Below, piece by piece: positions 34,807 to 47,080 of a DNA stretch of 64,000 bases; positions within the stretch are counted from its first letter, which is position 1, and every line of letters begins with the position of its first letter. Below the pieces are notes generated by a model that worked only from the letters and a program-made list of their open reading frames with translations, was not told where the DNA came from and made no database searches. The stretch spans positions 7,649,501 to 7,713,500 of the forward strand of contig JAQPZY010001675.1 of the NCBI GenBank assembly GCA_029931535.1. Reading direction: 5' to 3'. The translations under genes and the position numbers were made by a program. This DNA is from Margaritifera margaritifera. Taxonomy: Eukaryota; Mollusca; Bivalvia; Unionida; Margaritiferidae.

Positions 34807-36253
34807 TATACTTGTTATATGTTACATGTATCAGATATGCATACATTTTCGTCCTCAACTTTATGATTTCCTGAATTTAGGCATATCATGACTTGACTAT
34901 TTTGAACCATCCTAATTGGAATAGTGTATATTCATCCATTATCTCTTCTTGGATTAAAATGACTAGCTTAAGAATTAGAACTATGTGGGCACCTGTAAAC
35001 ATTATCATCTCAAACAAACTAGATATTTAAAGAAAAGCTGTTGTTTGCCAACAAGGATGTTATGAATGGTTGTACTTTGCAACTTTTAAGATTTTTCAAG
35101 TGGGAAAGTTGATGTTTTCTCACTCAATATGGTTGTACCAAAGGCCTTAATCCCTCAAACAGCCGTTGTGAAAGGAAATTGTTTAGTAAATTATGTTTTT
35201 CCGAAAATACTTACCCGATCACATTAACATTAGGAAATTACTCTCTGCTACCTCTGAAACCAGCCTCACTGAAAGATGAAAAAATGTCTTTCGGTCCATA
35301 TACTGTATATCATACAAAGGGAAATTACTCTTACAGATTAATTACCTTGCTCCCTATTGGTGGCCACCAGTATCCCAGATGTAACCAGTTTAAGCTTAAG
35401 TGAAACCTATAACAGGATGCTCACATTTGCGGGGAAAGCTGGGAGGGATTGGTAGTACTGTGATCAAGTAAGTATTTTTGGAGAAACACAATTTACTAAA
35501 AAATGTCTTTTCTCTGTCAAATACATTACCCGATCACATTAACATTAGGAGAACAGGTAAGAGGAAGAGGAAATGCTTGAGCATCCAACCTCTACCTATG
35601 TCATCCTGCAGGACCATGATGATTGCTCTACTGAAAGGATGAACTTTTCCTAACCAAAGTGTGAAACTCACCAAAAATTCCTGCAAGCCCACAGGACCAG
35701 TAACCTGAAAATGATACTGGTCCCGTCCCTAACCAACTGGTCCTACATTTCATCATACAAGATGACAAAATGTAGTCAATGACTCAATGGTAAATTCAGG
35801 TAGACATGAATATCAGCCCTTAGTACGAGTTATTTATATAATGAAACATGGAACATAAAGAAAAACACAAAATAAGATATTTATGTCACATGTCAAATTT
35901 ATTAAATGTTAATAAATTCAGCATAACATGGTCATTATCTACTGACCAGGACAATGATGCTCACTGTCCAGCTGATCCAGATCCATACAAAACTCATCTA
36001 GAGGCTGGACATCATAATCTAACGAGTGATGACCAGTCTGAATTATAGTCTGAAAAAGTATCAGCATCCTCATCCATTGACTTGTCATCAATGACAGTAC
36101 CAGAGCTAGATCCAGCCTCCAAAGATGAGGTTGTGGTATCCAATGTACAGCTGTTCATGAAATTAGGTCTGCGGAAAGATGAGTTCCAGCAGTGGATTGC
36201 TGGAACTGGAACTGGATCAAATGCATCGACATCAGCAGAATGCAGCTGAACAG

Positions 36254-36814
36254 TTATAGTTCGTTCAGCTCAGCATCATGAATGATATCTGTGTCTGTAG
36301 CAGCAATGATGACGGATATGCTAGTAGAGTCAACCGAGTCATGTCCAGCATGGAGTGTGGTACGTCTAAGGAATGCCAACAGCTGGATGGATGGCTCCAA
36401 ATGTGATGCCAGTTCTCCATGTACCGGTATCATGGATATGGTCAGTCTGTTGGGCATAGAATACTGTCGCTGTAGGAACTGTCGAGCGACATGCTGTTCA
36501 CCAGTCCGAGAGAGCAGATTCATAACTGCTGAAATTGTACATTGATTGTTTGGATGGCCAGACCAGTTGGCCGGCAGCTGGGACAGCGTACAATGAATGA
36601 TATATAACTTGCAGACTGGGCTGGCCAACAAAGTCGTAAGGTAATTCCACATGCCCAGCTTCAACTTTCCCAAGTCCATGCACAGGTGGGAATAGGGTCT
36701 TGTGCCCAGTGGGCTGCCAAATTGGGATAAAAATGGTCTTTGTTTTGTCCAAATGCTGGGCAACATTCTAGACAACAGAGCTTGTTGCAGTATGCACATC
36801 ATACGTGTTTCCAA
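36254..36814 (-). CDS. Unidentified open frame inside DIRS-like element 3
   Basis: A 186-codon open stretch runs through CILQQALLSRMLPSIWTK, CMDLGKLKLGMWNYLTTLLA and ARQFLQRQYSMPNRLTISM and ends DIIHDAELNEL. I do not recognise a family. Downstream on the same strand, in another frame, lies an acidic Ser-rich stretch (TTSSLEAGSSSGTVIDD). Its place after the 5' repeat would suit a gag-like gene of the element, but there is no Cys cluster and no similarity to the gags of elements 1 and 2. It could also be chance open frame. Confidence 0.3.
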   Translation of the reverse strand: METRMMCILQQALLSRMLPSIWTKQRPFLSQFGSPLGTRPYSHLCMDLGKLKLGMWNYLTTLLASPVCKLYIIHCTLSQLPANWSGHPNNQCTISAVMNLLSRTGEQHVARQFLQRQYSMPNRLTISMIPVHGELASHLEPSIQLLAFLRRTTLHAGHDSVDSTSISVIIAATDTDIIHDAELNEL

Positions 36815-36823
36815 TATAGCTGG

Positions 36824-37077
36824 TTGTTAGTTGGTTGTTATGGGTTTAACGCCATTTTTCAGCACATGATAGGCTATACATGGCAGCCAGTATATCTAGT
36901 GGAGGAAGAACCCGAGAAAACCCCGGGAAGAACCACCGACCCACGGGAAGCTACTGGCAAGCTTTCTCACATACCCACGTTGGCCAAGCCCGAGACTCGA
37001 ACCCACGCGGACAGAGGTGAGATGTCAGTGATCTGTAAAGGCGAGCGTCTTAGACCACTCGGCCACCCAGGGCCCCT
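36824..37077 (-). mobile_element. tRNA-derived SINE with a 12-bp target-site duplication
   Basis: On the minus strand the head reads GGTGGCCGAGTGGTCTAAGA, a Leu/Ser-type A box, followed after a variable-arm-like spacer by the B box GGTTCGAGTCTC. The tRNA-unrelated body ends AATGGCGTTAAACCCATAAC. CAATATAGCTGG occurs exactly at 36812-36823 and 37078-37089, a perfect 12-bp target duplication, so the limits are firm. The SINE is inserted in DIRS-like element 3 and is younger than it. It would need a LINE partner for mobility. Confidence 0.9.
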
Positions 37078-38006
37078 CAATATAGCTGGAGTGGAATCGC
37101 TTACCATGGCTTCAACTGGATCTGAAGTGATCATCGCCAGTGGCGCTGTTTTAGGCATCTTCATGGCAAGTAGGGGCAGCATTTTGACAACCCCATAAAA
37201 CTGGTAAACAACTCTGAATTCAGATGAATGCTTAATACATTGTGTTTGGAAGATTTAGGGCGTGCCCTTTTAGGTGGTCCTTCAATTGCCTTTTCAAGAT
37301 GTTGGACCAAATGTCTTCTGCCCATATTGCACACATGCTTCATGGGTATGAGGAACATTTTGGCAATGCCATACATGTCTTGTGTGGTTGTCCTCCACAA
37401 CTTTAAAGCATCTTTACTTCGTGCACTTGACAGACATCTCTGTAATGAAAGAGAGCAGAAAAAACAAACAAATGCATACAACAAATATAAAATTGTTCAA
37501 ATAGGCAAATTCGCATTACCGAGACACCCTAAGAGGTGCATAATAAACAGAAATTTAACAGCACAATACAATTACACTGGTGAAAACTTGAGTGTTATCA
37601 ATCAGTATCACATTGACAATAATGACCAGCAAAAAATATATCCATAAATACAAATAAATTCACCTGGAAAATGCAAATGTTTTATACACCAGGTATATCA
37701 ACCTTTTGACTTAAAATACCACTAAAAATAAATGTTGGATAGTCAAAATTAAATATATATTGCAAAAGATTCTTCAGAGGCACTGTTCACAGTTGCAAGC
37801 GAAATTTAAACTGGTTACATTCTGGATACTAGTGGCCACCTAAATTGAACAAGTGGAGTTACTCTGTAAGAGTAACTTCCCATCACCTATATGATATATA
37901 GACAGAAATACATTTTTTTCCATCTTTCTGGGAGGACTGGATTTGGAGGTAGCAGATGGTAATTTCCTAATGTTAATGTGATCAGGTAATGTATCTGATG
38001 GAGAAA

Positions 38007-39168
38007 TGGCCAGGTTTGAAGTTGCAAGGGGGGGGGGGGGGGGTTGTAAATAAAAAATCTGGAATGTGCTCAGAATATTTAGGTTCTGACATGTATTGCT
38101 TAATGTGGCCAAAAGAACAAGCAAAGTTATCTTTGAGGTTAGTGAACTTGAATGAGACAGATGCTTCCAAGCTGCACCATTTGCAGTAATGCCTCTGATG
38201 TCATAGTTAAGCTCGGATGAGAACATAGACGTGCCACTTGGGTTAATCCGATTAGGATGTGGTTTGCATTTAATTATGCAAGTGATTAAAGTTTGAAACA
38301 CAATTAAAACAACCATTTTAACTTGCAAATCATATGGAAGATAATTTCATAGTGTTAATAAAGAAGATAATTTTCCAGTTCAAGAAGGCAGAGGGGTGCA
38401 ATGAAGGGGCAAAGGGGCACACAGTGGAAGCAGAGGGACAGGACAGGGTGCCCTGCTATTTCTATCTATCTGGAACACTGAGACAGCTATTGAAATAGAC
38501 TAATGGGATGAAAGAAATATTGATAATACTGTAAGTTAGATTTTAGTAATTATAACAGAAATGCATAATCTAATTTAATCCAGTTATTTCCTCATGCATA
38601 GATAATACATGTATATCTGGACAGTTTTTTAATTTTGTTTGAAATTAAATAATTTGAGCTTACAGCCTGTCTCAAGACAAACGACCACAGAGGAATCAAC
38701 TATATTAACTATTAAATGACATGGGTGATTGATTTCATATTTTCTATCAGATGAGCATGTGGTATTATAGCGATATGACATCCAAAATCGATATAGCTAC
38801 TTAGCTGGTCACTTTCATGAGGCGGAAATTGACTGAAATCATCAGATGGGTCTGGAATAATGGGTCATAATCCACAATAGTGGGGTGGTTTTAGTTCCAG
38901 GGTTGCAAAATATGTGGAATGGGATAATTATGGTAAAAATCAGTTTAGATTTTCAATAGTTATAGCAGGGTGGTCTCAATACCAAGGTGGTCATTAGGCA
39001 CGGTTTGATTGTTTTATGATTCATATAATCATTTACATTGTACTTTAATCATAGAATATATTAGTATGTAAATGCAAGACACAAGACATTATGTAAACGC
39101 AAGACACAGACATTATTTAGAGGTAAGACAGAGAAATCTGAAATGAAATTTCTAGCATAGGATCTTAC
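38007..39168. other. Intron 2 sequence next to exon 2
   Basis: A G-run at 38029-38042 borders element 3. The remainder is AT-rich and carries no feature I can support. Confidence 0.4.
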
Positions 39169-40419
39169 CTCCGACTGGGTTCTTCCACAGCATTCTCTGT
39201 TGGTTTATCAGCAGATTTTCTTGCACTCTCACTCTTTTCTCTCTCTCTCTTAACATCAGCTTCTTCTTTCCTGGAACTACTCTTCCTATCTGATCGTCTT
39301 TCCTCTTGTTTTCTCCTCTCGTCAGAACGTATTTTATCTCTAACCTTCTCCTTTTCTTTTTCATTCTCTTTTTCTTTTTCCTTCTCTTTTTCTTTTTCCT
39401 TCTCTTTTTCTTTTTCCTTCTCCTTATCCTTGCTATGTTCTTTATCTTTCCTTCTTTCTTTTTCTCTGTCTCTATGTCTTTCCCTATCTCTCTCCCTATC
39501 TCTTCTCCCCCTATCCCTATTTCTATCTCTATCAGAGTCCCTGTATTTGTCTATTCCATGTCCATAGTCAATTATAGCTTTAAGCTGAGAATGATGGGTG
39601 TCATCACCCTCATTGAGTGCATACTCATACAATTCTTGATTGTATTCAAACACCTCCCTCTCACTGTAGGAATACCTCCTATCTTCTCTATCCCCATTTT
39701 CTTGCCAAGCTTCCCGAGGTTCAGGTATATCATGTTCTACCTCACCCTCCTCCTCAGAGTCACTAGCCCCACCATAACCCTGAGCAATCATACTCATTGC
39801 ATTCATACTGACAGCTTCAACCCGACTTGACACTTTAATTTTAGGCTTAGACCTCAACATCTCTGCCTCCTCCTCTTCCTCCGGTTCCTCTTGGAAGGTT
39901 GGTGTTCTCCTTTTCATGCTATCACCCTGTGCTCTATAACCACGAAAGTGACCAGAGTCATAATCCTGCTCATTTTCTGAGGTATATTCCTCCTGGCCAG
40001 TCACCTGCATCCGTGTATCTTGGTCCAGAGGAGGTTGTAAAGCACCCTCTAACAAAGCATCTATCTGGTCATCTGTAACGCCATTCAACTCAGCTTGCAA
40101 TGCTGCTCTTGCTGCCTCTAGTCTGTCCAAATCGCTGTCATCAACTCCGTACTTTTGTGCATAATTTTTGTCATAACCTTCCTCTCCACCAAGCCGTCTT
40201 CGCTTCCTTTCCCCTGATTCCCCGAAATCTTGCTCATCTTTAACATCTCTGTCTAATTTGTGTTTCTTATGCTTGTGTTTGTGTCTGTGTTTGTCTGAAC
40301 TATGTTTGTGTTTGTGTTTATGTTTGTGTCTGGATTTCTTTTTTTCTTTCCGGTTTCTGGACCTGGACTCTGACGATTCTCTTTCTGGCTCGCAGCTGCT
40401 TCCTGAAACCCCATCATCA
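39169..40419 (-). CDS. PRPF4B: PRPF4B exon 2: large His/Lys, acidic and Lys/Glu-rich exon
   Basis: This exon of 1,251 bp runs from a TTGCTTTACAG acceptor to a GTAAGA donor, phase 2 at both ends, 416 whole codons (residues about 16-431). In order: a Ser-rich start (DDGVSGSSCEPERESSESRS), a His/Lys tract (KHKHKHKHSSDKHRHKHKHK, residues about 41-69), an Arg patch ERKRRRL, the helix LDRLEAARAALQAEL, the motif MIAQGYGGASDSEEEGEVEH, an RD-rich segment and a long (KE)n tract. The His/Lys tract, the LEAARAALQAEL helix and the GYxSxSEEEGE motif occur in the same order in vertebrate PRP4 kinase, which identifies the gene. The region is probably disordered and nuclear. Upstream codons in the same frame are intronic. 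Confidence 0.9.
39335..39420. repeat. Coding minisatellite, 18-bp unit
   Basis: On the plus strand CTTCTCTTTTTCTTTTTC repeats about three times with partial units around it. On the coding strand it gives the alternating Lys/Glu tract. Length polymorphism in multiples of three codons would be tolerated. Confidence 0.85.
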
Positions 40420-41402
40420 CTGTAAAGCAAATGTAGGAAATTAAAATTTGTGTGGTTAATTGCCTTGGGAGAATATCTCATTTACATTGGTGCTACATCT
40501 AACAACACTATTGCACAGATACTACAGTTGGAAGCAAAATAACTCCAATAAGAATTTTCCATAACATTCAATCAAAGTTTTCATTCACTTCTTATTTCTT
40601 CTGGTCATTGCTAATTATCTTATCTGTTACACACATACCTGTATAAACATTTGATTAATTTAAAAACTGAAGAAAATATGGCACTAAACAGCACAGCCAG
40701 CACTGAGGTGCACCCCACACAAACACACATACATGTACTTCTAAGTTGCTCCTCCATCTACAACCTTGCTCACCCTGAACCTGTTTCCAGTCCCAAATTA
40801 GCATTCTGCCCAAATTTCATTTAAAAATTGATGGTCTGCCTCTTGTCTGTTAATATGTCTTTTCCAGATTTGCATGTTCTCACAGTACCATGTTGATATC
40901 GGTGCAAAGACCCACTTCGATTTTAAGTATGTACCAATCTGGAATGTGCTGAAATGTGACTTCTTAAAGACTGGCAAAAGAAAAAAACAAGTGCACTTGT
41001 AAAGTTACGACTGGCGATAACAGCTATAGGTCTTTTTTAAAAATTTTTTAAACTAAACAGCAGGCAGAGTGCAAGATAACAACCAGCCATTTCATTAAAA
41101 GCAGCATGAGAGTCAATCCTCAATATCTTAATAAAACTGAACTGAATATTTATGGCATGTCTCATCATTTAAACAGAACACTGAACTCATACCTGAACAA
41201 TTTCAATTTATGTGAATAATTCCAAATAAAATATGAATTTTAACTGTTACTTCCTCATTATGTCACATACAGAAATGGATAATACACTTCTAATTAGCAT
41301 GATTCCCATAACATGTCCTAGAATTGATAATGCATGCATAAACATAGAACACATAAAATGAAATCATGTCACAGCATGCAAAGTAAATGACTGTAACATT
41401 CT

Positions 41403-41525
41403 TTGTTAGTGGGTTTACCTGAAACACAGTTGTGCAGAGTGTTGTTAGTGGGTTTGCCTGAAATATGGTTGTGCACATTGCTTTGCTAGTTTGTTTGCCT
41501 AAAATATGGTTGTGCACAGTGGCAT
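41403..41525. repeat. Three tandem units of about 55 bp
   Basis: Units begin at about 41405, 41444 and 41484 with AGTGGGTTTACCTGAAACA and variants, separated by 39-40 bp of shared sequence ending TTGTGCACA. Confidence 0.7.
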
Positions 41526-43327
41526 TGTTTCTCTCACTAAGGCTAATGATGTGATGGCTGAACATAACGGCAGACATCTATGAGCAAATCACCATGCAGA
41601 ATGAAAAAAAAATAAAAATTTAAAAAAGGTATGTAAAGTCTGCTGCTTTTTTTCACTAGATTACCAAATGCATGATACACGTATTTTACAGAAACAACGA
41701 TTAATATGTGTGACATGTATCTCTCTATGTACTGGACAGTCTTCTGCCACGTCCAGTGTGCAGGGGTCATGCTACCAGGCGAAGTGTTTGACTAAGTCGC
41801 TGAAAAAATGCGAACTTCACTTTCTTCTATTATGAAAGCGAAAACGACTTTGCCCTGTAATTTTTTTTTAAAGAACTACACTGAGTGACAGTAGTCTATA
41901 GCTTTTGAGATGCTCTCTCAACCCAGCCAAATATTTTGTGTTAAGCCCCAGGTGAAATGGATTGCATGTTGCCTTGGCAGGTTGTCATATCAATTGCATC
42001 AACAAAACAAACTCTTGCACATTCACAGGCATGTGCTGTAATAACTGATTGACCAATTAACTCTCCCACTGCATGATATCGCTGCCTGATTTCCACAAGT
42101 TATCATAAGATAATGAAAACTTGACTTGTGTTTCAAAACTAAATCATCTATATGTAAAAAACAATTTGTTTTAAAAATAGAATTGGTGAAAGCACTTTCT
42201 AAATGTACATTTTGATGATTTTAACCACCGTATTTGCATTATTTTCCTCATAAAATCAGTTTGAAACTGTATGTGGACCTGCTAAGGGGTAATAATGGCA
42301 GACATCGCTATGTCTTGGAAGTACATCTTCATTAGACTGTCTGTTTTCGTAATTCACTAGGCACACAAATTTAAGGAAATTATACAATTCGTAGAAAACA
42401 AAGTATAATTATTATGTGATAAAAGATTTAGCCTAAAAATAAAAATGTGTTGGTCAGAAACTTATGGGACAACGCTTGTGGAATCGATAAGCGCTGTAAC
42501 TTAAGGTCAAGGTTGTTTTCTTACATCACTCATTTTTGTGAAAATACAAGAAAAAGTAGCAAAGAAAAAAATATCCAACCAATACACAACGTTATTATGA
42601 GTATGTAGACAAATATTAAAACCTTACATTTTCAATTGTATCTAGGGATCGTTGTAATGAAGCTAGAAAGTGAGTGGTCATATGAAGAAAATCCCCGTTT
42701 CTAAAAATAGATGCATCTACTTTTAAAAACTTCACCAAAAAATGAGTCAAAAGATTCATTTTAATTAAAAATCAACTCCCTCAAAATGCAGTTGTAAAGT
42801 CAAGATTACTCATCAGTGACCACTGTAGTTTAAATGGATGAACACTATGATGTTGAAGACACATGTACATGTGCTCTCATATGTGTGTTTTAGCATAATA
42901 TAGGGGTTGTTTCCGACTAGTTTAGAAATGCTTTCGACTGCTTTCTAGTGAAGAAACTAGCAAAAAATAAAATTTGTTCTTTAAGTGGCAGTTGCTTAAG
43001 TATTTTAACTATTTGTAATTACAATACTGTAATTGAGGTACTCCTGTCAGTTAAAATTAATTACAATGTATAGTTTCTGCAATGCTTTTTTGAAGTCTTA
43101 TGACCACAATACATTGCATATTTCTTTCCATCTAAACATACACACTTTCAAGTATGAATACACTACATATGAGTTTGATATATTCATACACTTACAAAAT
43201 GTGTTTATAATATACATACAACATAGAGAATTTTCTACTTGAAGATAAAGTATTGCTTAAAACCAATTTTAAATGCAAATATGCATAATGAGAAATACAG
43301 GACACACTTCAAATAAGAGAACTAGAG

Positions 43328-43339
43328 CACACACACACA

Positions 43340-43370
<31 letters not shown>
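43328..43370. repeat. (AC)n followed by (TA)n microsatellite
   Basis: About six AC units followed by about fifteen TA units. Confidence 0.95.
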
Positions 43371-43372
<2 letters not shown>

Positions 43373-45297
43373 CATTTCTTGTTATGTGGCCACTTCTCCC
43401 TGTTCTGCTTTCACTTCTCTTTATTCTGTCCAAAGGAGAAGCCTTCTCCCTAAAATTCAAGTCTAGCTTGACCCCTGGACTGTGTATACAGTGTGTGTGC
43501 ATACAATTAGTTTCTGAGTTTAGACCGGAAATCTTCTATTTAGCTGGTCTGCACACAATACTGGGGCAAACTATTCCAGTCCTTGAAGGTCAATGGAAAA
43601 ACGAATGTCTTTACTTGTCCATATTACACTGCTGAGTACTAAGTTGACTTATGTAACTGTGTCAAGTTTGGTATGGATAAATATAAAATGGTCACTGGCA
43701 GGTATGGCAACTAGTCCCTGTACTATCTTGTACATTGCAATGAGTCTCGTTTCTTGCCTGTGATGTTCAATGAAATCCCATCCTAATTTCTGTATATTTG
43801 CTCAATGATGTGCCATAAATAATGTAACAAATATGGTCATTGTATAAATTTGCTATCAGGGTCATTAGGCTGAAACACCATTCAAGTAGTTTCATATATG
43901 TACTTGGATTGGAAATAAGTGCAGGAATAATTTTACCCTGGTAACCACTCTGCAGCAGATGATGCCTGGTTGAATTCATCATCATAAACAATGCAGAGGA
44001 AATGCACTAGATTGTCCAGCGACCAAAAATAAAGGATTGTGATTCTTAATTTAAAGGGTTTTAAAAAAACATCCAAAATTGCTGATGTACAGTCGGTGAT
44101 CTACAGTTGAAAGGGTGCTGAAAAAGGTCAGAAAGGATCAATTCTGTAGAAAACTTAACATGACCAGGAAGGCCAAGATTAACTAACAAAAGGGACAACA
44201 GAAAAAAGTTTTGCTTGGTAAGAAGTAATTGAAAACAATCATTACAGGATATTACATCTTCATTTAATCAGGCTGCTCATCAAATATTTCTACATGCACT
44301 ATGAATATTCAGTAAGTAGGTTATAAACAGAGAAAGATTCATAATATTATCACAATCAACAAAGTCAACAGACAGTGGCAAGTTTTATGGTATAGAACAT
44401 GATGATGATAACCTTAACAGGAATGGGAAAAAATTTTCTTTTCCTATAAAACGCAGTTTATAACTGGACAGAATAAATCAGTTTCTGTGTGGAGAAAAGC
44501 CCAATAGAAAATGAGGCCAAAGTACCTTAGTGTTAGAAAGATGCCTTACAAAGGTAGGCTGTATGTTTTGGGGCTGCATCACTAGTAATGGAGTAGGGAT
44601 AATTGTACCAACTGATAGAAATTGCACAGTATAGCTCACAAGATTTTTGGTTCTCCAGGCATTGTGGTGAGGGTGGAGACAGCATAGAAAGGATTAAGAA
44701 AAAGTCCCTCCACCGTCTCTCCACACAATCTGATGAAACTATCGTGGCTTAATGTGGCAGCAAGCTCTGCACCACCGAACTGAGGTAGTGTCCACAGAAT
44801 GTGTGAGGTTTAAGATAAGATTTATTTAAAGTCGGCATGATTTAAAACAACAGTTCAACATAAGCTCTAATGAGCTTTTTACTGACGTGACATAATAAAA
44901 TAATAATGACATTAAAACAAAGATTTGCAAGACATACAAACATAATACATAGATACAATTGGACAAAAACACATAGTGCATAACTTAAAATATATACAAG
45001 CGGAGTATTTTAACATTGAAGTAATTAAAAGTAGTGATCTCAGTATTTAGGTCATTAAAAAAAAAAAAAAAAGGTACTACAAAATTACAGGTTAACAATT
45101 GAAATTTACATTATGCAAGAGGCAAAAGCAACAATTTTGGACTAAAAGCAGGCTACGATGCAGATTATGCATTACTTAAAGAAAGGAGCTCACAGTTGGC
45201 ACCTGATAGTACATAAGACAAGGACACATAAAACAAAATGGTAATACAAGTATTAGTTGTTGTCATCATGGCAGGAGGGATGGGGGGGGGGGAGGCT

Positions 45298-46760
45298 TTA
45301 TTTGCAGATATTACATTTACAGTCTTTACCATTCCAGGATAATAATAATGATCTAAAGGAATTAAAATTTGACTGTTCTCTAAAGTGATTAGGTAGTTCA
45401 TTCCATAAAACAGCAGCTGCATATCTAGAAGATTTTTTGACATATGTTGAGGTTTTAATTCTTGGGACATCTAAAATATTTGAGTATCTAAAATTATATT
45501 TATTTTGTTTAAGACATATCAAATCATCCAAACATTTTGGGGCTAATTTATTCAGAATTTTAAAAGTTTCTAGAGCCATAGCCCTAAGTCTGCATACCTT
45601 CAGGGCTGGCATTATTTCCTTTAGTAATAGCTTATGATAGCTGTATGTGTAATCATCATACACAAATCTCTGAGCACGCTCTTGTATTTTTTCGAGTTTA
45701 ATAGTGTTCATGTCACTGCAGAAGTGCCAGGCCAAGGGACAGAAGTTAAAATTGGAGAGGATAAAAGTATGTAGGATTGTCAGTTTGTTGAGTCTAGTTA
45801 ACTTCTGACCAATACGTTTCAAGACAGATAGTTGCCTTGAAGCTTTCCTACAGAGATTTTTTTACATGTAGATTGAATTGCAGTTGATAGTCAATGTCAA
45901 TTCCTAGCAGTTTAACAATATCTTCACAATTTATGACAGCACTGCTTATGTTTAGTGCAGGCTTCATACTGAATGTCTTTTTACCCACAGCTAGTGCTTG
46001 AAACTTTTCAGGGTTGGCTTGCATTTTGTTCGCAGTGAACCAGTCAATCAGAATGTTGGATTCTGTTTCAAGAGTGTCAATCAATGTGTTAAAGTCCCGT
46101 GAGGAAAAGGACAAAGTGCTATCATCGGCATAGTTATATAAAGAGCCATTTTTAAATAAAATTTAAAAAATATCATTGATAAAAACATTAAAGAGTAAAG
46201 GTCCAAGTACTGACCCCTGAGGAACCCCTTTTTGAATTTCAGTCCAGCTACTCAGGACACCCTGCATCTTAATTTCCTGCTTACGATTTGAAAGATAGCT
46301 CAGTAAGAGTCCAACTGAGCCATCTGACAACCCATAAGCCCTAAGCTTGCATAAGAGAATATCATGAGGGAGACAGTCAAAAGCCTGGGACAAATCCATT
46401 AGAACTGCAGCTACATATTTGTTTTCGTCAAGGGCTTTCTTCCAGTCTTCAAGTAAACATAAAAGAGTGGTCTGGCATCCATGACCTTTACGAAAAGCAC
46501 CCAAATAGTTGTGAAAAATGTTCTCAAAAAAGATGCTAACTGGGTCTCAATCGATTTTTCAAATAGTTTGGATATGATAGGTAGAATGCTGACAGGTCTA
46601 TAATTACTTTTGTCAAGAGGATTGTTCTTTTTGAAAATTGGAACTACTTGTGCTGCCTTTAGACGATCAGGAAAAATATTTGACTGTCAAGTTTTGTTAA
46701 TAAGATCTGTAATATGGCCAACAAGGATTGGTGCCCCAGCTTTTAACAGTTTAACAGGAA
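45298..46760 (-). pseudogene. LINE reverse transcriptase and C-terminal domain
   Basis: Motifs in order: [20 protein letters not shown], motif [21 protein letters not shown], motif [21 protein letters not shown], motif C YADDST (46115-46132) with both aspartates, and the thumb region FTANKMQANPEKFQALAVGK. A C-terminal region with ERAQRFVYDDY and SSRYAAAVLWNELPNHFR follows and ends CKCNICK. A TAA stop at 46163-46165, just before the YADD box, and at least two frameshifts inactivate it. Confidence 0.88.
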
Positions 46761-47080
46761 TTTGATCCACCCTAGTAGCTTTTTTCAAATTTAAACTTAT
46801 CATTTTATACACTTCTTCATGGTTTACTTGCTTAAATTCAAAAATTGTATCTATGCTACTATTATCCTTAATAGCCTTGATACTTTAATGAGTTAAAGGG
46901 TCAAAAGGAACATCCTTTCCAATGTCTAATGCCACATTTACATAAAAGTTATTGAAGATTTCACAAGATTCGCTGGTATTGTTTAAAATTTTTTTACCTT
47001 CAGCAAGAATGATCTTATCTTGACCATCATAACTTTTATTAGAAAAATATGGCTTAATAGTTGACCAGAAATTCCTAGAT

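Larger units (their letters stand above)
35180..38006 (-). mobile_element. Short DIRS-like element with ITRs and ICR (element 3)
   Basis: The left terminal repeat (35180-35360) contains ACCCGATCACATTAACATTA and GAAATTACTCTCTGCTACCT; its inverted partner is at 37840-38006. Just inside the left repeat, 35456-35505 is the complement of the left outer edge (for example AAGTATTTTTGGAGAAACA), and 35506-35550 is the complement of the right outer edge (AATACATTACCCGATCAC). The architecture is the same as in element 2, with unrelated sequence. At 2.8 kb, including a 254-bp SINE, it is too short for a full set of genes. No RT or recombinase was recognised. Confidence 0.75.
40420..44626. other. PRPF4B intron 1, proximal part
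   Basis: AT-rich intron sequence. It holds a three-copy tandem repeat of about 55 bp at 41403-41525 (each copy with a TTAGTGGGTTTRCCTGAAA-like start and GGTTGTGCACA-like end) and an (AC)n(TA)n microsatellite at 43328-43370. Nothing coding was recognised. Confidence 0.5.

Noticed and set aside
36990..37077. tRNA-Leu or tRNA-Ser gene
   Set aside because: It has A and B boxes but is the head of a SINE bounded by a 12-bp target duplication. No complete cloverleaf with an acceptor stem is formed.
39306..39830. 174-codon plus-strand frame rich in Phe/Leu, looking like a membrane protein
   Set aside because: It is the complement of the Lys/Glu and Arg/Asp-rich coding tract of PRPF4B exon 2. The hydrophobicity is an artefact of reading (KE)n backwards.
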